Positions 1 through 7,660 of a stretch of 23,482 nt of DNA are shown here, piece by piece; the stretch's first letter is position 1, and every line of letters begins with the position of its first letter. A model generated the notes under the pieces. It saw only the letters and a program-made list of their open reading frames with translations. It made no database searches and had not been told where the DNA came from. This DNA comes from Pseudomonadota bacterium (GTDB lineage Bacteria > Pseudomonadota > Gammaproteobacteria > Burkholderiales > Burkholderiaceae_B), in assembly GCA_023422555.1 (NCBI GenBank), contig JAFAGQ010000306.1, positions 1 to 23,482 of the forward strand. The letters run 5' to 3'. A program made the position numbers and the translations under genes.

Positions 1-203
1 CCGAGCGGGCCGGCATCCCGTTTGAAGCACGCAACATCACGCGTGCCGAGGTCTTTGCCGCCGATGAAATTCTTGTCACCTCCGCAACCAAAGAGGTGCT
101 GCCGGTCCTGGAACTGGACGGTGCACCGGTTGGAAACGGGCAACCCGGCCCCATATATAGGAAACTAAGGGCAGAATATGACAAGGAAATATCCCGACTA
201 TGA
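1..203 (+). CDS. C-terminal end of a class IV (D-amino acid) aminotransferase, partial
   Basis: The reading frame is open from base 3 and ends at TGA 201-203, leaving about 66 C-terminal residues; the start lies before the window. The visible part includes a stretch reading ADEILVTSATKEVLPV followed by VGNGQPGPIYRKL, which fits the C-terminal cofactor-phosphate-binding and tail region of PLP-dependent class IV aminotransferases, most like D-amino-acid (D-alanine) transaminases. Such enzymes are cytoplasmic and supply D-glutamate or D-alanine. The stop overlaps the ATG of the next gene by four bases (ATGA), so the two are probably co-translated. A branched-chain or aminodeoxychorismate relative of the same fold is possible, because the catalytic lysine is outside the window. 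Confidence 0.75.
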   Translation, partial: ERAGIPFEARNITRAEVFAADEILVTSATKEVLPVLELDGAPVGNGQPGPIYRKLRAEYDKEISRL

Positions 204-478
204 TGAAAGACATCCCACCAGAGCAATCCCTGATTGAATACCCCTGTGACTTTCCTATCAAGGTCATGGGCGTTCAGCACCCCGAGCTGGCCCAGATCCT
301 CTCGGACGTCGTGCTGCTGCACGATCCGGAATTTGATCCCGCCACGGTAGAAATGCGTCCCAGCAGCAAGGGCAATTATATTGGCCTCACTTTCACGATC
401 CGCGCCACGTCTCGCGAGCAACTGGACACGCTTTACCGCGCGCTGCACGGCCACGAACTGGTCAAAGTCGTGCTGTGA
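200..478 (+). CDS. ybeD: YbeD/DUF493 family protein, lipoate locus
   Basis: This 92-residue cytoplasmic protein matches the DUF493/YbeD family in size and layout: an N-terminal segment with YPCDFPIKVMG, a middle segment with SSKGNYIGLTFTIRATS and a C-terminal segment with LYRALHGHELVKVVL. Family members are small ACT-like alpha-beta proteins commonly encoded directly before lipB; their biochemical role is not settled. The ATG at 200 overlaps the preceding stop (ATGA), and AAGGAA at 183-188 could serve as its ribosome binding site. The stop TGA (476-478) overlaps the lipB start, so the genes form a tight operon. Recognition rests on the sequence and its place before lipB. Confidence 0.88.
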   Translation: MMKDIPPEQSLIEYPCDFPIKVMGVQHPELAQILSDVVLLHDPEFDPATVEMRPSSKGNYIGLTFTIRATSREQLDTLYRALHGHELVKVVL

Positions 479-1113
479 TGCCGATGCAGGTTCGCCGCCT
501 GGAAGGGCATACTCCCTACGAACCGGTGTGGCAGGCCATGAAAACCTTTACCGAAGGGCGTAACGCAGACACCCCGGATGAGATCTGGCTGGTAGAGCAT
601 AAGCCTGTCTACACGCTCGGCCAGGCTGGAAAGCCAGAACATTTGCTCAATACCGGCAATATCGAGGTTGTGCGCTCCAATCGTGGCGGCCAGGTCACCT
701 ATCATGGCCCCGGTCAGCTGGTCGTGTACCCGCTGGTAGACTTGCGTCGCAAAAGTCTGTTCGTCAAGGAATACGTGGCACTCATCGAGGATGTTGTGCT
801 GGAAACCCTGGCAGACTACGGCCTGACCGGCGCCTGTCGTAAAGCAGGTGCACCTGGGGTTTATGTTCCGCTGTCGGATGGCACGCTGGCCAAAATTGCG
901 GCTCTGGGCGTCAAAATCACACATGGTTGTGCCTATCACGGTCTTGCCCTGAACGTGGCGATGGATCTGCAGCCCTTTGACGGCATCAATCCTTGCGGTT
1001 ACGCGGGCCTGCCCACGGTGGATCTGCGCACCATGGGCGTGGAAACAACAGTGCAGGAAGCCGGCGAGCGCCTGCTGTCGCATCTGTTGCCCAGATTCAG
1101 GCAGGACGGGTAA
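478..1113 (+). CDS. lipB: Octanoyl-[acyl-carrier-protein] protein octanoyltransferase
   Basis: LipB moves the octanoyl group from acyl carrier protein to lipoyl domains of 2-oxoacid dehydrogenases and the glycine cleavage H protein, the first step of endogenous lipoate synthesis. The protein has 211 residues, normal for the family. It shows RGGQVTYHGPGQ (about 69-80), the conserved lysine in AKIAALGVKI (Lys139) and the catalytic cysteine in INPCGY (Cys173). A GTG at 475 would also be in frame, but the ATG at 478 overlaps the ybeD stop as TGATG and is the simpler choice; a third ATG lies at 484. No strong Shine-Dalgarno is visible, so translation is probably coupled to ybeD. A terminator-like hairpin follows. 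Confidence 0.95.
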   Translation: MPMQVRRLEGHTPYEPVWQAMKTFTEGRNADTPDEIWLVEHKPVYTLGQAGKPEHLLNTGNIEVVRSNRGGQVTYHGPGQLVVYPLVDLRRKSLFVKEYVALIEDVVLETLADYGLTGACRKAGAPGVYVPLSDGTLAKIAALGVKITHGCAYHGLALNVAMDLQPFDGINPCGYAGLPTVDLRTMGVETTVQEAGERLLSHLLPRFRQDG

Positions 1114-1165
1114 TTCCGGGAGCGACTCAGCTCAAAGCCATAAATCGGATTTTTTCAACCTGCAG

Positions 1166-1197
1166 AACCCTAAACTTGGGGCAGACTTAGGGTTTTT
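1166..1197 (+). terminator. Rho-independent terminator-like hairpin after lipB
   Basis: A perfect 8-bp stem (AACCCTAA at 1166-1173, TTAGGGTT at 1187-1194) with a 13-nt loop runs into a five-base T tract (1193-1197). It lies 53 bases after the lipB stop and would separate the ybeD-lipB transcript from lipA. The stem is only half G+C and the T tract is short, so leaky termination is possible. Confidence 0.6.
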
Positions 1198-1226
1198 GCT
1201 GATATGGCAATATTAAGCGTTAAAAT
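1196..1226 (+). promoter_or_regulatory. Weak candidate lipA promoter
   Basis: TTGCTG (1196-1201) and TAAAAT (1221-1226, five of six matches to TATAAT) are the best -35/-10 pair seen before lipA. The 19-bp spacing is longer than ideal, and the -35 overlaps the T tract of the preceding terminator. It would give a leader of about 85-90 bases. The 208-bp gap between lipB and lipA and the terminator make some lipA promoter here likely, but this assignment is tentative. Confidence 0.25.
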
Positions 1227-1321
1227 AAAAAGATATTTCATGCGGCATTGCTTCCCGGCTACCCCCAGGGGACAGGCCAGATTGCTGCAACGTCCATTCC
1301 CAAGAGGGCCGTGACACCACC

Positions 1322-2302
1322 ATGACAACAAATACAGCAGTAAATCCGACAGTCAAAGACGAACAGTACGACGCCACAAAAAAACAGAAGTCTTTTGATA
1401 AAACGTCCCGGATTCCCATCAAGATCATCCCCATTGAGCGGCTGAAAAAGCCTGAGTGGATTCGCGTCAAGGCCGCTGCGCCCAATTCGCGCTTCAACGA
1501 TATCAAGAAAATTCTGCGGGAACACAATCTGTTCACCGTCTGTGAGGAAGCCTCCTGCCCCAATATCGGCGAATGCTTCGGCAAGGGCACGGCGACCTTC
1601 ATGATCATGGGTGACAAATGTACACGGCGCTGCCCCTTCTGTGATGTGGGTCACGGCAGACCCGATCCGCTGGATACCCAGGAGCCGTCAAACCTGGCCA
1701 AATCCATTGCCGCCATGCGCCTGAACTATGTAGTCATTACTTCCGTGGATCGCGACGATCTGCGCGACGGTGGTGCTGCGCATTTTGTGGAATGCATCAA
1801 CGAAACCCGCAGTCGTTCTCCCATCACGCAGATTGAAGTGCTGGTGCCCGACTTTCGTGGTCGCCTGGACAAGGCGCTGGACATTTTTGGTGCCGGCCTG
1901 CCCGACGTCATGAACCACAACCTGGAGACGGTGCCCCGTCTGTATAAACAGTCCCGTCCCGGCGCAGACTATATGCATTCGCTCAAACTGCTGCGCGATT
2001 TCAAACAACGCTATCCTGACGTGCCCACCAAATCGGGCCTGATGGTTGGCCTGGGTGAAACAGACGAAGAAATCCTGCAGGTGATGCGCGACATGCGTGA
2101 TCACGATATCGATATGCTGACGATTGGCCAGTATCTGCAGCCTTCTGAACACCATTTGCCCGTTATGCGTTACGTGCATCCCGATACGTTCAAAATGTTC
2201 GAGGAAGAGGCCTATAAAATGGGCATTACGCATGCGGCAGTCGGCGCGATGGTCCGCTCTTCGTATCATGCAGATCAACAGGCTCACGCTGCGGGCTTCT
2301 GA
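1322..2302 (+). CDS. lipA: Lipoyl synthase (radical SAM)
   Basis: LipA inserts two sulfur atoms into the protein-bound octanoyl chain made by LipB, using a radical SAM [4Fe-4S] cluster and a sacrificial auxiliary cluster. The 326-residue protein has the auxiliary-cluster motif CEEASCPNIGEC (CX4CX5C; Cys74, 79, 85), the radical-SAM motif CTRRCPFC (CX3CX2C; Cys100, 104, 107) and the C-terminal RSSY (312-315), whose serine ligates the auxiliary cluster in known LipA. All expected ligands are present. ATG 1322 is preceded by AGAGGG (1303-1308) at a rather long 13-base spacing. The first 45 or so residues are lysine-rich and variable in the family, so a later start cannot be excluded. It sits downstream of lipB on the same strand. 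Confidence 0.96.
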   Translation: MTTNTAVNPTVKDEQYDATKKQKSFDKTSRIPIKIIPIERLKKPEWIRVKAAAPNSRFNDIKKILREHNLFTVCEEASCPNIGECFGKGTATFMIMGDKCTRRCPFCDVGHGRPDPLDTQEPSNLAKSIAAMRLNYVVITSVDRDDLRDGGAAHFVECINETRSRSPITQIEVLVPDFRGRLDKALDIFGAGLPDVMNHNLETVPRLYKQSRPGADYMHSLKLLRDFKQRYPDVPTKSGLMVGLGETDEEILQVMRDMRDHDIDMLTIGQYLQPSEHHLPVMRYVHPDTFKMFEEEAYKMGITHAAVGAMVRSSYHADQQAHAAGF

Positions 2303-2343
2303 TTATTTCTCCAACAGCATCTTTGCATGGCGGAAAACCAGGA

Positions 2344-3375
2344 ATGAAACTACTGATTACCGGTGGCGCGGGCTTTATCGGCTCGCACACTGTTGTTGAA
2401 TTGCTCAATGCGGGTCACGAGATTGTCGTGCTCGACAATCTGTGCAACAGTTCCCCGGCATCACTGCGCCGTGTTGAACACATCACCGGCAAAACGCTGA
2501 CCTTTGTCGAAGGCGATATTCGCGATGCCCGGCTGCTCGATTCCGTTTTTGCAACGCATGCGATTGATGCCGTTGTTCACTTTGCGGGCCTGAAGGCTGT
2601 GGGTGAAAGCGTAAAAGAGCCTTTGCGTTATTACGATAACAATGTTTGCGGCACGATCTCCCTGTGTGAAGCCATGGCTCGCGCTGGTGTGTTCCGCATT
2701 GTGTTCAGTTCCTCGGCAACCGTCTATGGTGATCCCGAGAGCATGCCCATTGCCGAATCCTGTCCCACCAGCCGGCCCAGCAATCCTTACGGCAGCTCCA
2801 AGCTGATGGTAGAACGGATTCTGGAAGACCTGGCTGCCTCTGATAACCGATGGTCTGTGGCCATTCTGCGGTATTTCAATCCCGCCGGGGCTCATGAGTC
2901 CGGCCAGATCGGTGAAGATCCCAACGGCATTCCCAATAACCTGCTGCCCTATATTACGCAGGTGGCTGTGGGCAAGCTGGAAAAGCTCTCGGTGTTTGGC
3001 AGTGATTACGCCACGCATGATGGAACCGGTATTCGCGATTACATCCACGTGGTGGATCTGGCTCAGGGCCATTTGGCAGCGCTGGATTTCATCAAGGATA
3101 AAACCGGCAGCCGAATCTGGAATCTGGGTACAGGCACCGGCTATTCCGTTCTGGATATTGTGAAAGCATTTGAAGCGGCCACCGGTGTGAACATTCCCTA
3201 CGCGCTCTCGCCCAGAAGAGAGGGGGACATTGCCGAATGCTGGGCTGACCCGGAAAAGGCGCGCCGCGAGCTGGGCTGGAGCGCCAGGCGCGGTTTATCA
3301 CAAATGTTGTCAGATAGCTGGCGCTGGCAGAAAAACAACCCCAATGGGTTCCGCGACGACGACGCAGAGAATTAA
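2344..3375 (+). CDS. galE: UDP-glucose 4-epimerase
   Basis: GalE interconverts UDP-glucose and UDP-galactose through an NAD+-dependent 4-keto intermediate. From ATG 2344 the protein has 343 residues, close to the usual 338. It shows the Rossmann motif TGGAGFIGS (6-14), the SSSATVYG segment with Ser124, and the YxxxK pair Tyr149/Lys153; these numbers coincide with E. coli GalE. A TTG seven codons upstream (2323) is in frame but the protein then starts before the Rossmann strand; the ATG is preferred, with CGGA (2331-2334) as a modest ribosome binding site. The stop codon overlaps that of the convergent glycosyltransferase gene. It probably feeds UDP-galactose to LPS core or to the polysaccharide locus nearby. 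An epimerase for N-acetylated sugars is a possible alternative. Confidence 0.92.
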   Translation: MKLLITGGAGFIGSHTVVELLNAGHEIVVLDNLCNSSPASLRRVEHITGKTLTFVEGDIRDARLLDSVFATHAIDAVVHFAGLKAVGESVKEPLRYYDNNVCGTISLCEAMARAGVFRIVFSSSATVYGDPESMPIAESCPTSRPSNPYGSSKLMVERILEDLAASDNRWSVAILRYFNPAGAHESGQIGEDPNGIPNNLLPYITQVAVGKLEKLSVFGSDYATHDGTGIRDYIHVVDLAQGHLAALDFIKDKTGSRIWNLGTGTGYSVLDIVKAFEAATGVNIPYALSPRREGDIAECWADPEKARRELGWSARRGLSQMLSDSWRWQKNNPNGFRDDDAEN

Positions 3376-4487
3376 TTGGGCAGTACGCTGCGATAGACGT
3401 CCCGCGTCTGATTTGCAAAAACGGACAGATTGAAATACGTCTCTGCTCGTTGCCGGCTGTGCTGACCAATCATGCTGCGCGTTGCCGAATCGGGCAGAAT
3501 CTGCAGCAACAGGGCGCGCAACGCAGCCATATCCCTGGCGGGTGTCACCCAGCCCGATACGCCGTGTTCCAGATTCTCGGGCAGCCCTCCCGCATCGCTC
3601 ACGATGGTGGGCAGCCCACAGGACATGCTTTCGCGCGCGGCAAATGACAGTGCCTCGTTGTGCGACAGAACGAACCCCAGATCGCTGGCGGCCAGCACGG
3701 GCCGGATATCATCCAGCAGACCTGGAAAGACGACGTGCTCTTTCATTTGCAGGCCGGCTATAATTTTCAGCGTGTCACTGCCAGGTGTATCGCCCGCAAC
3801 CACCATTCGACAGCGATCCCGCAGTTCAGGCGGCAGACCGGCTATTGCATAGACCAGTTCCAGCCAGCCTTTCTCGTAATCGGTGCCGCCCGTACTTCCG
3901 AACACGATCATCTGCGGATCGTCAGTGCCCAGCAACGATTGGCGAGCGGCCGAGCGTTCTGCAGCTGTCGGCGGTCTGAAATAATCTACATCGATCCCGT
4001 GATGGATGACATGTATCGGCATCCGCAGGTAATCGCTGTCCTTGAACAGGCCCGCGACGTACTGACTGACGGCAATGACGGCATCGGTTGCCATACTGGC
4101 GCGCAGGCGATGTCCTAGCGTATGCACGGAGTGATCATTATGCTTGGTGAACACAATACGGGGGCGCATCGCCCTTGGTATTCCCAGACAGGCCAGCATG
4201 ACGTGACGGTGATCGGCAGAGGCGTTGACATGGATGATGTCGAATCGCTCCTTGCGAATCAGCCGCCGCAGCTGGCGAACTTCCCGCAGCCATTTGCCCA
4301 GGCGCGAGTTGAAACTCTGATCGACCACAACCACACCGTCCAGTTCACTGGCATAGCGATACAGGCGGCTGGTACCGGGCGTGGCCACCCAGCACTCGTC
4401 ATTTCTGAACTGCTGCAACAGATTCAGGATGTACGTGACATGGCCGCCACCATTGCGTTTGTGGAAATTGGTAAAAAGAATCTTCAT
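3372..4487 (-). CDS. GT4 family glycosyltransferase, probably LPS/envelope
   Basis: A 371-residue GT-B glycosyltransferase of the GT4 type. The N-terminal half begins MKILFTNFHKRNGGGHVTYI, whose glycine-rich loop is typical of the acceptor-side domain. The C-terminal half has VFGSTGGTDYEKGW (phosphate-binding Lys region) and the EX7E motif in HNEALSFAARESMSCGLP (Glu278 and Glu286). There is no signal peptide, so it acts at the cytoplasmic face. Its ATG overlaps the pgi stop as ATGA, so the two form a minus-strand operon; its stop overlaps the galE stop in convergent orientation, leaving no intergenic terminator. The donor and acceptor cannot be read from sequence. A core-LPS hexosyl- or heptosyltransferase role is a guess from context. 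Confidence 0.85.
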   Translation of the reverse strand: MKILFTNFHKRNGGGHVTYILNLLQQFRNDECWVATPGTSRLYRYASELDGVVVVDQSFNSRLGKWLREVRQLRRLIRKERFDIIHVNASADHRHVMLACLGIPRAMRPRIVFTKHNDHSVHTLGHRLRASMATDAVIAVSQYVAGLFKDSDYLRMPIHVIHHGIDVDYFRPPTAAERSAARQSLLGTDDPQMIVFGSTGGTDYEKGWLELVYAIAGLPPELRDRCRMVVAGDTPGSDTLKIIAGLQMKEHVVFPGLLDDIRPVLAASDLGFVLSHNEALSFAARESMSCGLPTIVSDAGGLPENLEHGVSGWVTPARDMAALRALLLQILPDSATRSMIGQHSRQRAETYFNLSVFANQTRDVYRSVLPN

Positions 4488-6055
4488 TCCATCTGCGAAC
4501 GAATGCGTTCAATCCAGTAACGTGTTGAGGCATCGTGCGGTGCAAGCGGCGCGGCCCCTTTCAGTTCGGCGGTAATATCCGTGGCCAGTACCTTGCCGTA
4601 TTCCACACCCCATTGGTCAAACGGATTCAGGCCCCATATGAGACCCTGCACAAATACCTTGTGTTCATAAAGCGCCAGCAGGGCGCCCAGAGAGAAGGGC
4701 GTCAGACTTGGCATCATAATCAGGTTTGAGGGGCGACCCCCAGGGTGAACCTTATGTTTTGCCAGCCTGCGAGCCTCGTCCTCGGACAGTCCTGCCTCCA
4801 TGCTCTCCTGCACAGCCTGCTCGTAAGTCTTGCCATTCATCAGCGCTTCGCGCTGCGCCAGGCAGTGGGCAAGCAGCTGAATATGGTGTTCCTTCCAGCC
4901 ATGGTCTTCATGCTGGCAGGCAATGAAATCTACCGGCGCACCATCGCTGCCTTGGTGCAGCCACTGGAAGAAAGTGTGCTGCGCGTCTGTTCCCGGCATG
5001 CCCCAGACCGCGGGGCCCGTGGGCACTTCGATAGGGTTGCCATCCAGATCCACTGACTTGCCCAGCGATTCCATTTCCAGCTGCTGGATGTACGGAATCA
5101 GATTGGCCAGGCGTGAATCATAAGCGGAGATATTCAGCGACCCGTAACCCAGCACACTTCGGTTGGCGACGCCGGCCAGCGCCAGCTGCACCGGCGCATT
5201 CTGCTCCACGGGGGCGGACAGAAAATGATCGTCCATGGCCTTGGCACCACTTTGCAGGCCCGCTACCACGTCTGGGCCCACGGCCAGACCAGCGGCCACG
5301 CCCACGGCGGACCAGATGGAAAAACGACCGCCTACCCAGTCCCAGAACCGGAAAATCTGACTTTGCTGCAAGCCCCAGGCCTTGGCCGCTTCTGCATTGG
5401 CCGTTACGGCAATGACCTGGTTCAGGGGTTGTGCAATACCAGCTGCCTTCATCCATTCGATGGCGCGCTTGGCATTTTCCAGCGTTTCGGCGGTTTTGAA
5501 GGATTTGCTGGCAACCACCACCAATGTCTCGCGCGGATCCAGACCGGCCAGGCCGCCCTCGACCGCGTGCCCGTCAATATTGGCCACAAACCGGATATTG
5601 CGCCACATGCCCGCGTAGCCAAAGGCACCAACCACCAGACGCACGCCCCAGTCGCTGCCGCCAATACCGATGTGCACGATATTGCGCCAGCGCCGCTCGC
5701 TGTCGCTGCGCCGGACAAACTCCAGGGCCCGATTGCGCTCTTCTGCCACCTCGGCCGCCGGGCGCGGTGCGCGCAGCTCTGTGTGCCAGGCGGCGCGGTT
5801 TTCAGTCGTATTGACTGGCTGACCTTCAAAAAGTGCCTTGCGCGCCTGTTGCAAATGTCGCGCCTCCAGCAGGGTGCCTGCTGTCTGCTGTACCTCAGGA
5901 CCATAGGGCTGCGCGGTCAGGTCAATCTGCATGCCCGCCGCTTCGATAATTCTGGGCGTAGGCGCCAGCCGGGGCGCCTGCTTGATGGCATGGACATACT
6001 CCTGCCATTCAGGTAGCGTTGTCAGAGATTTCTGCGATTGCGATTCGGTATTCAA
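4484..6055 (-). CDS. pgi: Glucose-6-phosphate isomerase
   Basis: Pgi interconverts glucose-6-phosphate and fructose-6-phosphate. The 523-residue protein carries the expected family motifs: HIGIGGSDWG (about 128-137), SKSFKTAET (183-191), VGGRFSIWSA (241-250), the catalytic glutamate in LEMESLGK (Glu329), the catalytic histidine in TDAQHTFFQW (His360) and GGRPSNLI near the C terminus. Translation appears to start at TTG (complement of 6053-6055), because AGGAAG (complement of 6059-6064) lies directly upstream and the first internal Met is residue 42, beyond the point where the protein already looks folded. It is the first gene of a minus-strand pair with a GT4 enzyme and divergent from the polysaccharide locus, to which its product fructose-6-phosphate is the entry point for GDP-mannose. 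Confidence 0.96.
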   Translation of the reverse strand: MNTESQSQKSLTTLPEWQEYVHAIKQAPRLAPTPRIIEAAGMQIDLTAQPYGPEVQQTAGTLLEARHLQQARKALFEGQPVNTTENRAAWHTELRAPRPAAEVAEERNRALEFVRRSDSERRWRNIVHIGIGGSDWGVRLVVGAFGYAGMWRNIRFVANIDGHAVEGGLAGLDPRETLVVVASKSFKTAETLENAKRAIEWMKAAGIAQPLNQVIAVTANAEAAKAWGLQQSQIFRFWDWVGGRFSIWSAVGVAAGLAVGPDVVAGLQSGAKAMDDHFLSAPVEQNAPVQLALAGVANRSVLGYGSLNISAYDSRLANLIPYIQQLEMESLGKSVDLDGNPIEVPTGPAVWGMPGTDAQHTFFQWLHQGSDGAPVDFIACQHEDHGWKEHHIQLLAHCLAQREALMNGKTYEQAVQESMEAGLSEDEARRLAKHKVHPGGRPSNLIMMPSLTPFSLGALLALYEHKVFVQGLIWGLNPFDQWGVEYGKVLATDITAELKGAAPLAPHDASTRYWIERIRSQME

Positions 6056-6070
6056 GTTCTTCCTGCCAAT

Positions 6071-6116
6071 CCAAATTCAGGGTTAAAACAAGCGATGGTG
6101 TGTTGCCAAATTCAGG
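6071..6116. repeat. Two direct copies of an 11-bp element upstream of pgi
   Basis: CCAAATTCAGG occurs at 6071-6081 and again at 6106-6116, 35 bp apart start to start, in the divergent region before pgi. On the pgi coding strand both read CCTGAATTTGG. Such spaced direct repeats can be regulator sites or leader elements; no known family is recognised. Confidence 0.35.
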
Positions 6117-6232
6117 CTAACGTATACGCGAGACTGCATCTTTATGCCATCAGAAATCGTCTGTAACGAAAACCAACATTTAGGGGCGAATTTTCAAAGT
6201 TTTTGAATTAATCGAATATTGCAGGAAAGGGG

Positions 6233-6254
6233 AAAGCAGTAAACTAGCTGCTTT
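6233..6254. repeat. Inverted repeat in the pgi/sugar transferase divergent region
   Basis: AAAGCAG (6233-6239) and CTGCTTT (6248-6254) form a perfect 7-bp stem around an 8-base loop. It is followed on the + strand by ATTT only, so it is a poor terminator in either direction; it could be an operator or a leader-RNA hairpin. The rest of 6056-6310 is A+T-rich and holds no convincing ORF. Confidence 0.3.
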
Positions 6255-6272
6255 ATTTCCTGATCCGTAGTG

Positions 6273-6291
6273 TAATACATGTCATGTATTA
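6273..6291. promoter_or_regulatory. Perfect 9-1-9 palindrome before the polysaccharide locus, possible operator
   Basis: TAATACATGTCATGTATTA is a perfect palindrome with 9-bp arms around a central T (6282). It lies 19 bases before the GTG start of the sugar-phosphate transferase and so would overlap its promoter or leader. The size and symmetry fit a dimeric helix-turn-helix repressor site; the cognate protein is not in the window and the site is not one I recognise. Confidence 0.4.
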
Positions 6292-6310
6292 TTCGACGTT
6301 ACTCTGAAAC

Positions 6311-7588
6311 GTGACCGAACTAATTCCCGTACGCCGCTTCGACCGGTTTTTTGAGCAGCTCCTATTTTCGCGCGTGTTCTCAATCGTTGTCGGCTGGGGA
6401 TTGTGCGTCGCATTACCTTATGTTCTGATGTGGGGAATTTCAGATGCATTGCATCCCAATGCAGGTCAAAAAACAGCGCTTCTGGTAACCAGTCTGGCCT
6501 CAGTGCTGGCAAATATTGCCGTATTTCGACTGCTCACCCGTTATCCAGGCGGGAGAAACGCAGCGCTGGTCGCCCCTCAGATATTCGCGATTTACCTGAT
6601 TTTGTCATTGATCGTGCTAATTTTGCGACAGGAAGTCTCCCGATATTTGCTTCTTGCCAGTGCGCTTGCTTCGTTCATCTGGCTCCACATCGAATTTATG
6701 GTGTTGCAGCGTCTTAAAAGAATCAAACTTGCCGCTGTGGACCTGGGACGGGCCAAAGACCTTCACAAAATTTCTTCCATCACCGTCCGGTTTCTAAAGG
6801 AGCCCGATCTGCACGGGTTGCGTTACGATGGTGTTGTTGCTGATTTCGAAGCGATAGATGCAACTTGGGAGCGGTTTTTGACCAAATGCGTGCTCAAAGG
6901 AATTGCCGTCTACAACGCGAAAAACCTGCTGGAGTCGCTCACCGGACGAATTTCCATCCGGAAAATGTCCGAGAACGACATTGGTTCTTTACTCCCAAGC
7001 AAAAATTATGAGCGGTTGAAGTTCTTCTTTGATCTGTTGATTGTCATATTGACTCTGCCCTTCGTACTGGTGATCTGCGCCATTACTGCAGCCTGTATTC
7101 GAATCGAAAGTAAGGGGCCGATCTTCTTTTTGCAGACCCGGATCGGACGTGGTAATCGACCCTTTACATTGTATAAGTTTAGAAGCATGGTTTACTCTGA
7201 GTTGGATGACCCCGAGCGTTTCGCAGAGGAAAATGACGACAGGGTGACGCGGGTGGGCAGGATAATACGATGCTTGCGGATTGATGAACTTCCGCAATTT
7301 CTGAATATTTTAAAAGGCGAAATGAGCCTGATCGGGCCTCGTCCTGAGCAGCCGAGTTTCGTTCAGCAGTTTGATGAAGTCATTCCATTCTATAGCTATC
7401 GGCATGTATTGAAACCTGGTATTACCGGATGGGCACAAGTCAGATCTGGGTATGCTGCAGATATTGACGAAACGCAGCTCAAGATAGAACATGACTTTTA
7501 TTACATCAAGAATGCATCTCTTGCGCTTGATATTTATATCCTGTTCCTTACGGTCAAAACCATATTTACCGGCTACGGGGCCAGATGA
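6311..7588 (+). CDS. Polyprenyl-phosphate sugar-1-phosphate transferase (WbaP/WcaJ type), initiating enzyme
   Basis: This enzyme transfers a hexose-1-phosphate from a nucleotide sugar to undecaprenyl phosphate, the priming step of a lipid-linked polysaccharide. The 425-residue protein has four N-terminal membrane segments (about 22-43, 56-75, 88-106, 111-130), a cytoplasmic linker, and a C-terminal catalytic domain starting with the hydrophobic re-entrant segment FDLLIVILTLPFVLVI (240-255). Diagnostic motifs are KGPIFFLQTRIG (268-279), YKFRSM (288-293), the Asp-Glu dyad in RIDELPQFLNIL (323-334), SLIGPRPEQP (339-348) and KPGITGWAQV (368-377). GTG 6311 lies three bases after an in-frame TGA (6305-6307), so no longer version exists; no clear ribosome binding site precedes it. 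Glucose- or galactose-1-phosphate are the likely substrates, and galE nearby makes galactose plausible. Confidence 0.92.
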   Translation: MTELIPVRRFDRFFEQLLFSRVFSIVVGWGLCVALPYVLMWGISDALHPNAGQKTALLVTSLASVLANIAVFRLLTRYPGGRNAALVAPQIFAIYLILSLIVLILRQEVSRYLLLASALASFIWLHIEFMVLQRLKRIKLAAVDLGRAKDLHKISSITVRFLKEPDLHGLRYDGVVADFEAIDATWERFLTKCVLKGIAVYNAKNLLESLTGRISIRKMSENDIGSLLPSKNYERLKFFFDLLIVILTLPFVLVICAITAACIRIESKGPIFFLQTRIGRGNRPFTLYKFRSMVYSELDDPERFAEENDDRVTRVGRIIRCLRIDELPQFLNILKGEMSLIGPRPEQPSFVQQFDEVIPFYSYRHVLKPGITGWAQVRSGYAADIDETQLKIEHDFYYIKNASLALDIYILFLTVKTIFTGYGAR

Positions 7589-7608
7589 TCTGCTAAAACA
7601 CATTAAAT

Positions 7609-7626
7609 GCAGCAAATTCCGGCTGC
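7609..7626. repeat. Small hairpin after the sugar transferase gene
   Basis: GCAGC (7609-7613) and GCTGC (7622-7626) can pair around an 8-base loop 20 bases after the stop. There is no following T run, so it is unlikely to be an intrinsic terminator; transcription may continue into manC. Confidence 0.2.
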
Positions 7627-7645
7627 TGTCATCGTATGTCTTCCG

Positions 7646-7651
7646 TATAAT
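7646..7651 (+). promoter_or_regulatory. Candidate -10 element of a manC promoter with a long leader
   Basis: A consensus TATAAT stands at 7646-7651 in the 213-bp gap before manC. The matching -35 region (around 7623-7628, CTGCTG at 17-bp spacing) is poor, so it would need an activator or be weak. Transcripts would carry a leader of about 140 bases. A second, alternative pair is TTTACC/TAAACT just before the manC ATG, which would leave almost no leader. Confidence 0.35.
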
Positions 7652-7660
7652 GTAAATTCC

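Noticed and set aside
433..1083. 216-codon open frame on the minus strand opposite lipB
   Set aside because: It is antisense to a clearly recognised gene with all its catalytic residues, and its translation shows no domain.
5225..6016. 263-codon open frame on the plus strand opposite pgi
   Set aside because: It is a shadow of pgi, which has complete family motifs; the translation is low in recognisable structure and has no neighbour logic.
6233..6254. Intrinsic terminator for pgi-divergent transcription
   Set aside because: The stem is perfect but neither side has a T tract, and it lies upstream of both genes rather than after one.
6056..6310. JUMPStart/ops element before the polysaccharide locus
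   Set aside because: I looked for the GGCGGTAG core used by RfaH and did not find it in this gap or in 7589-7801.
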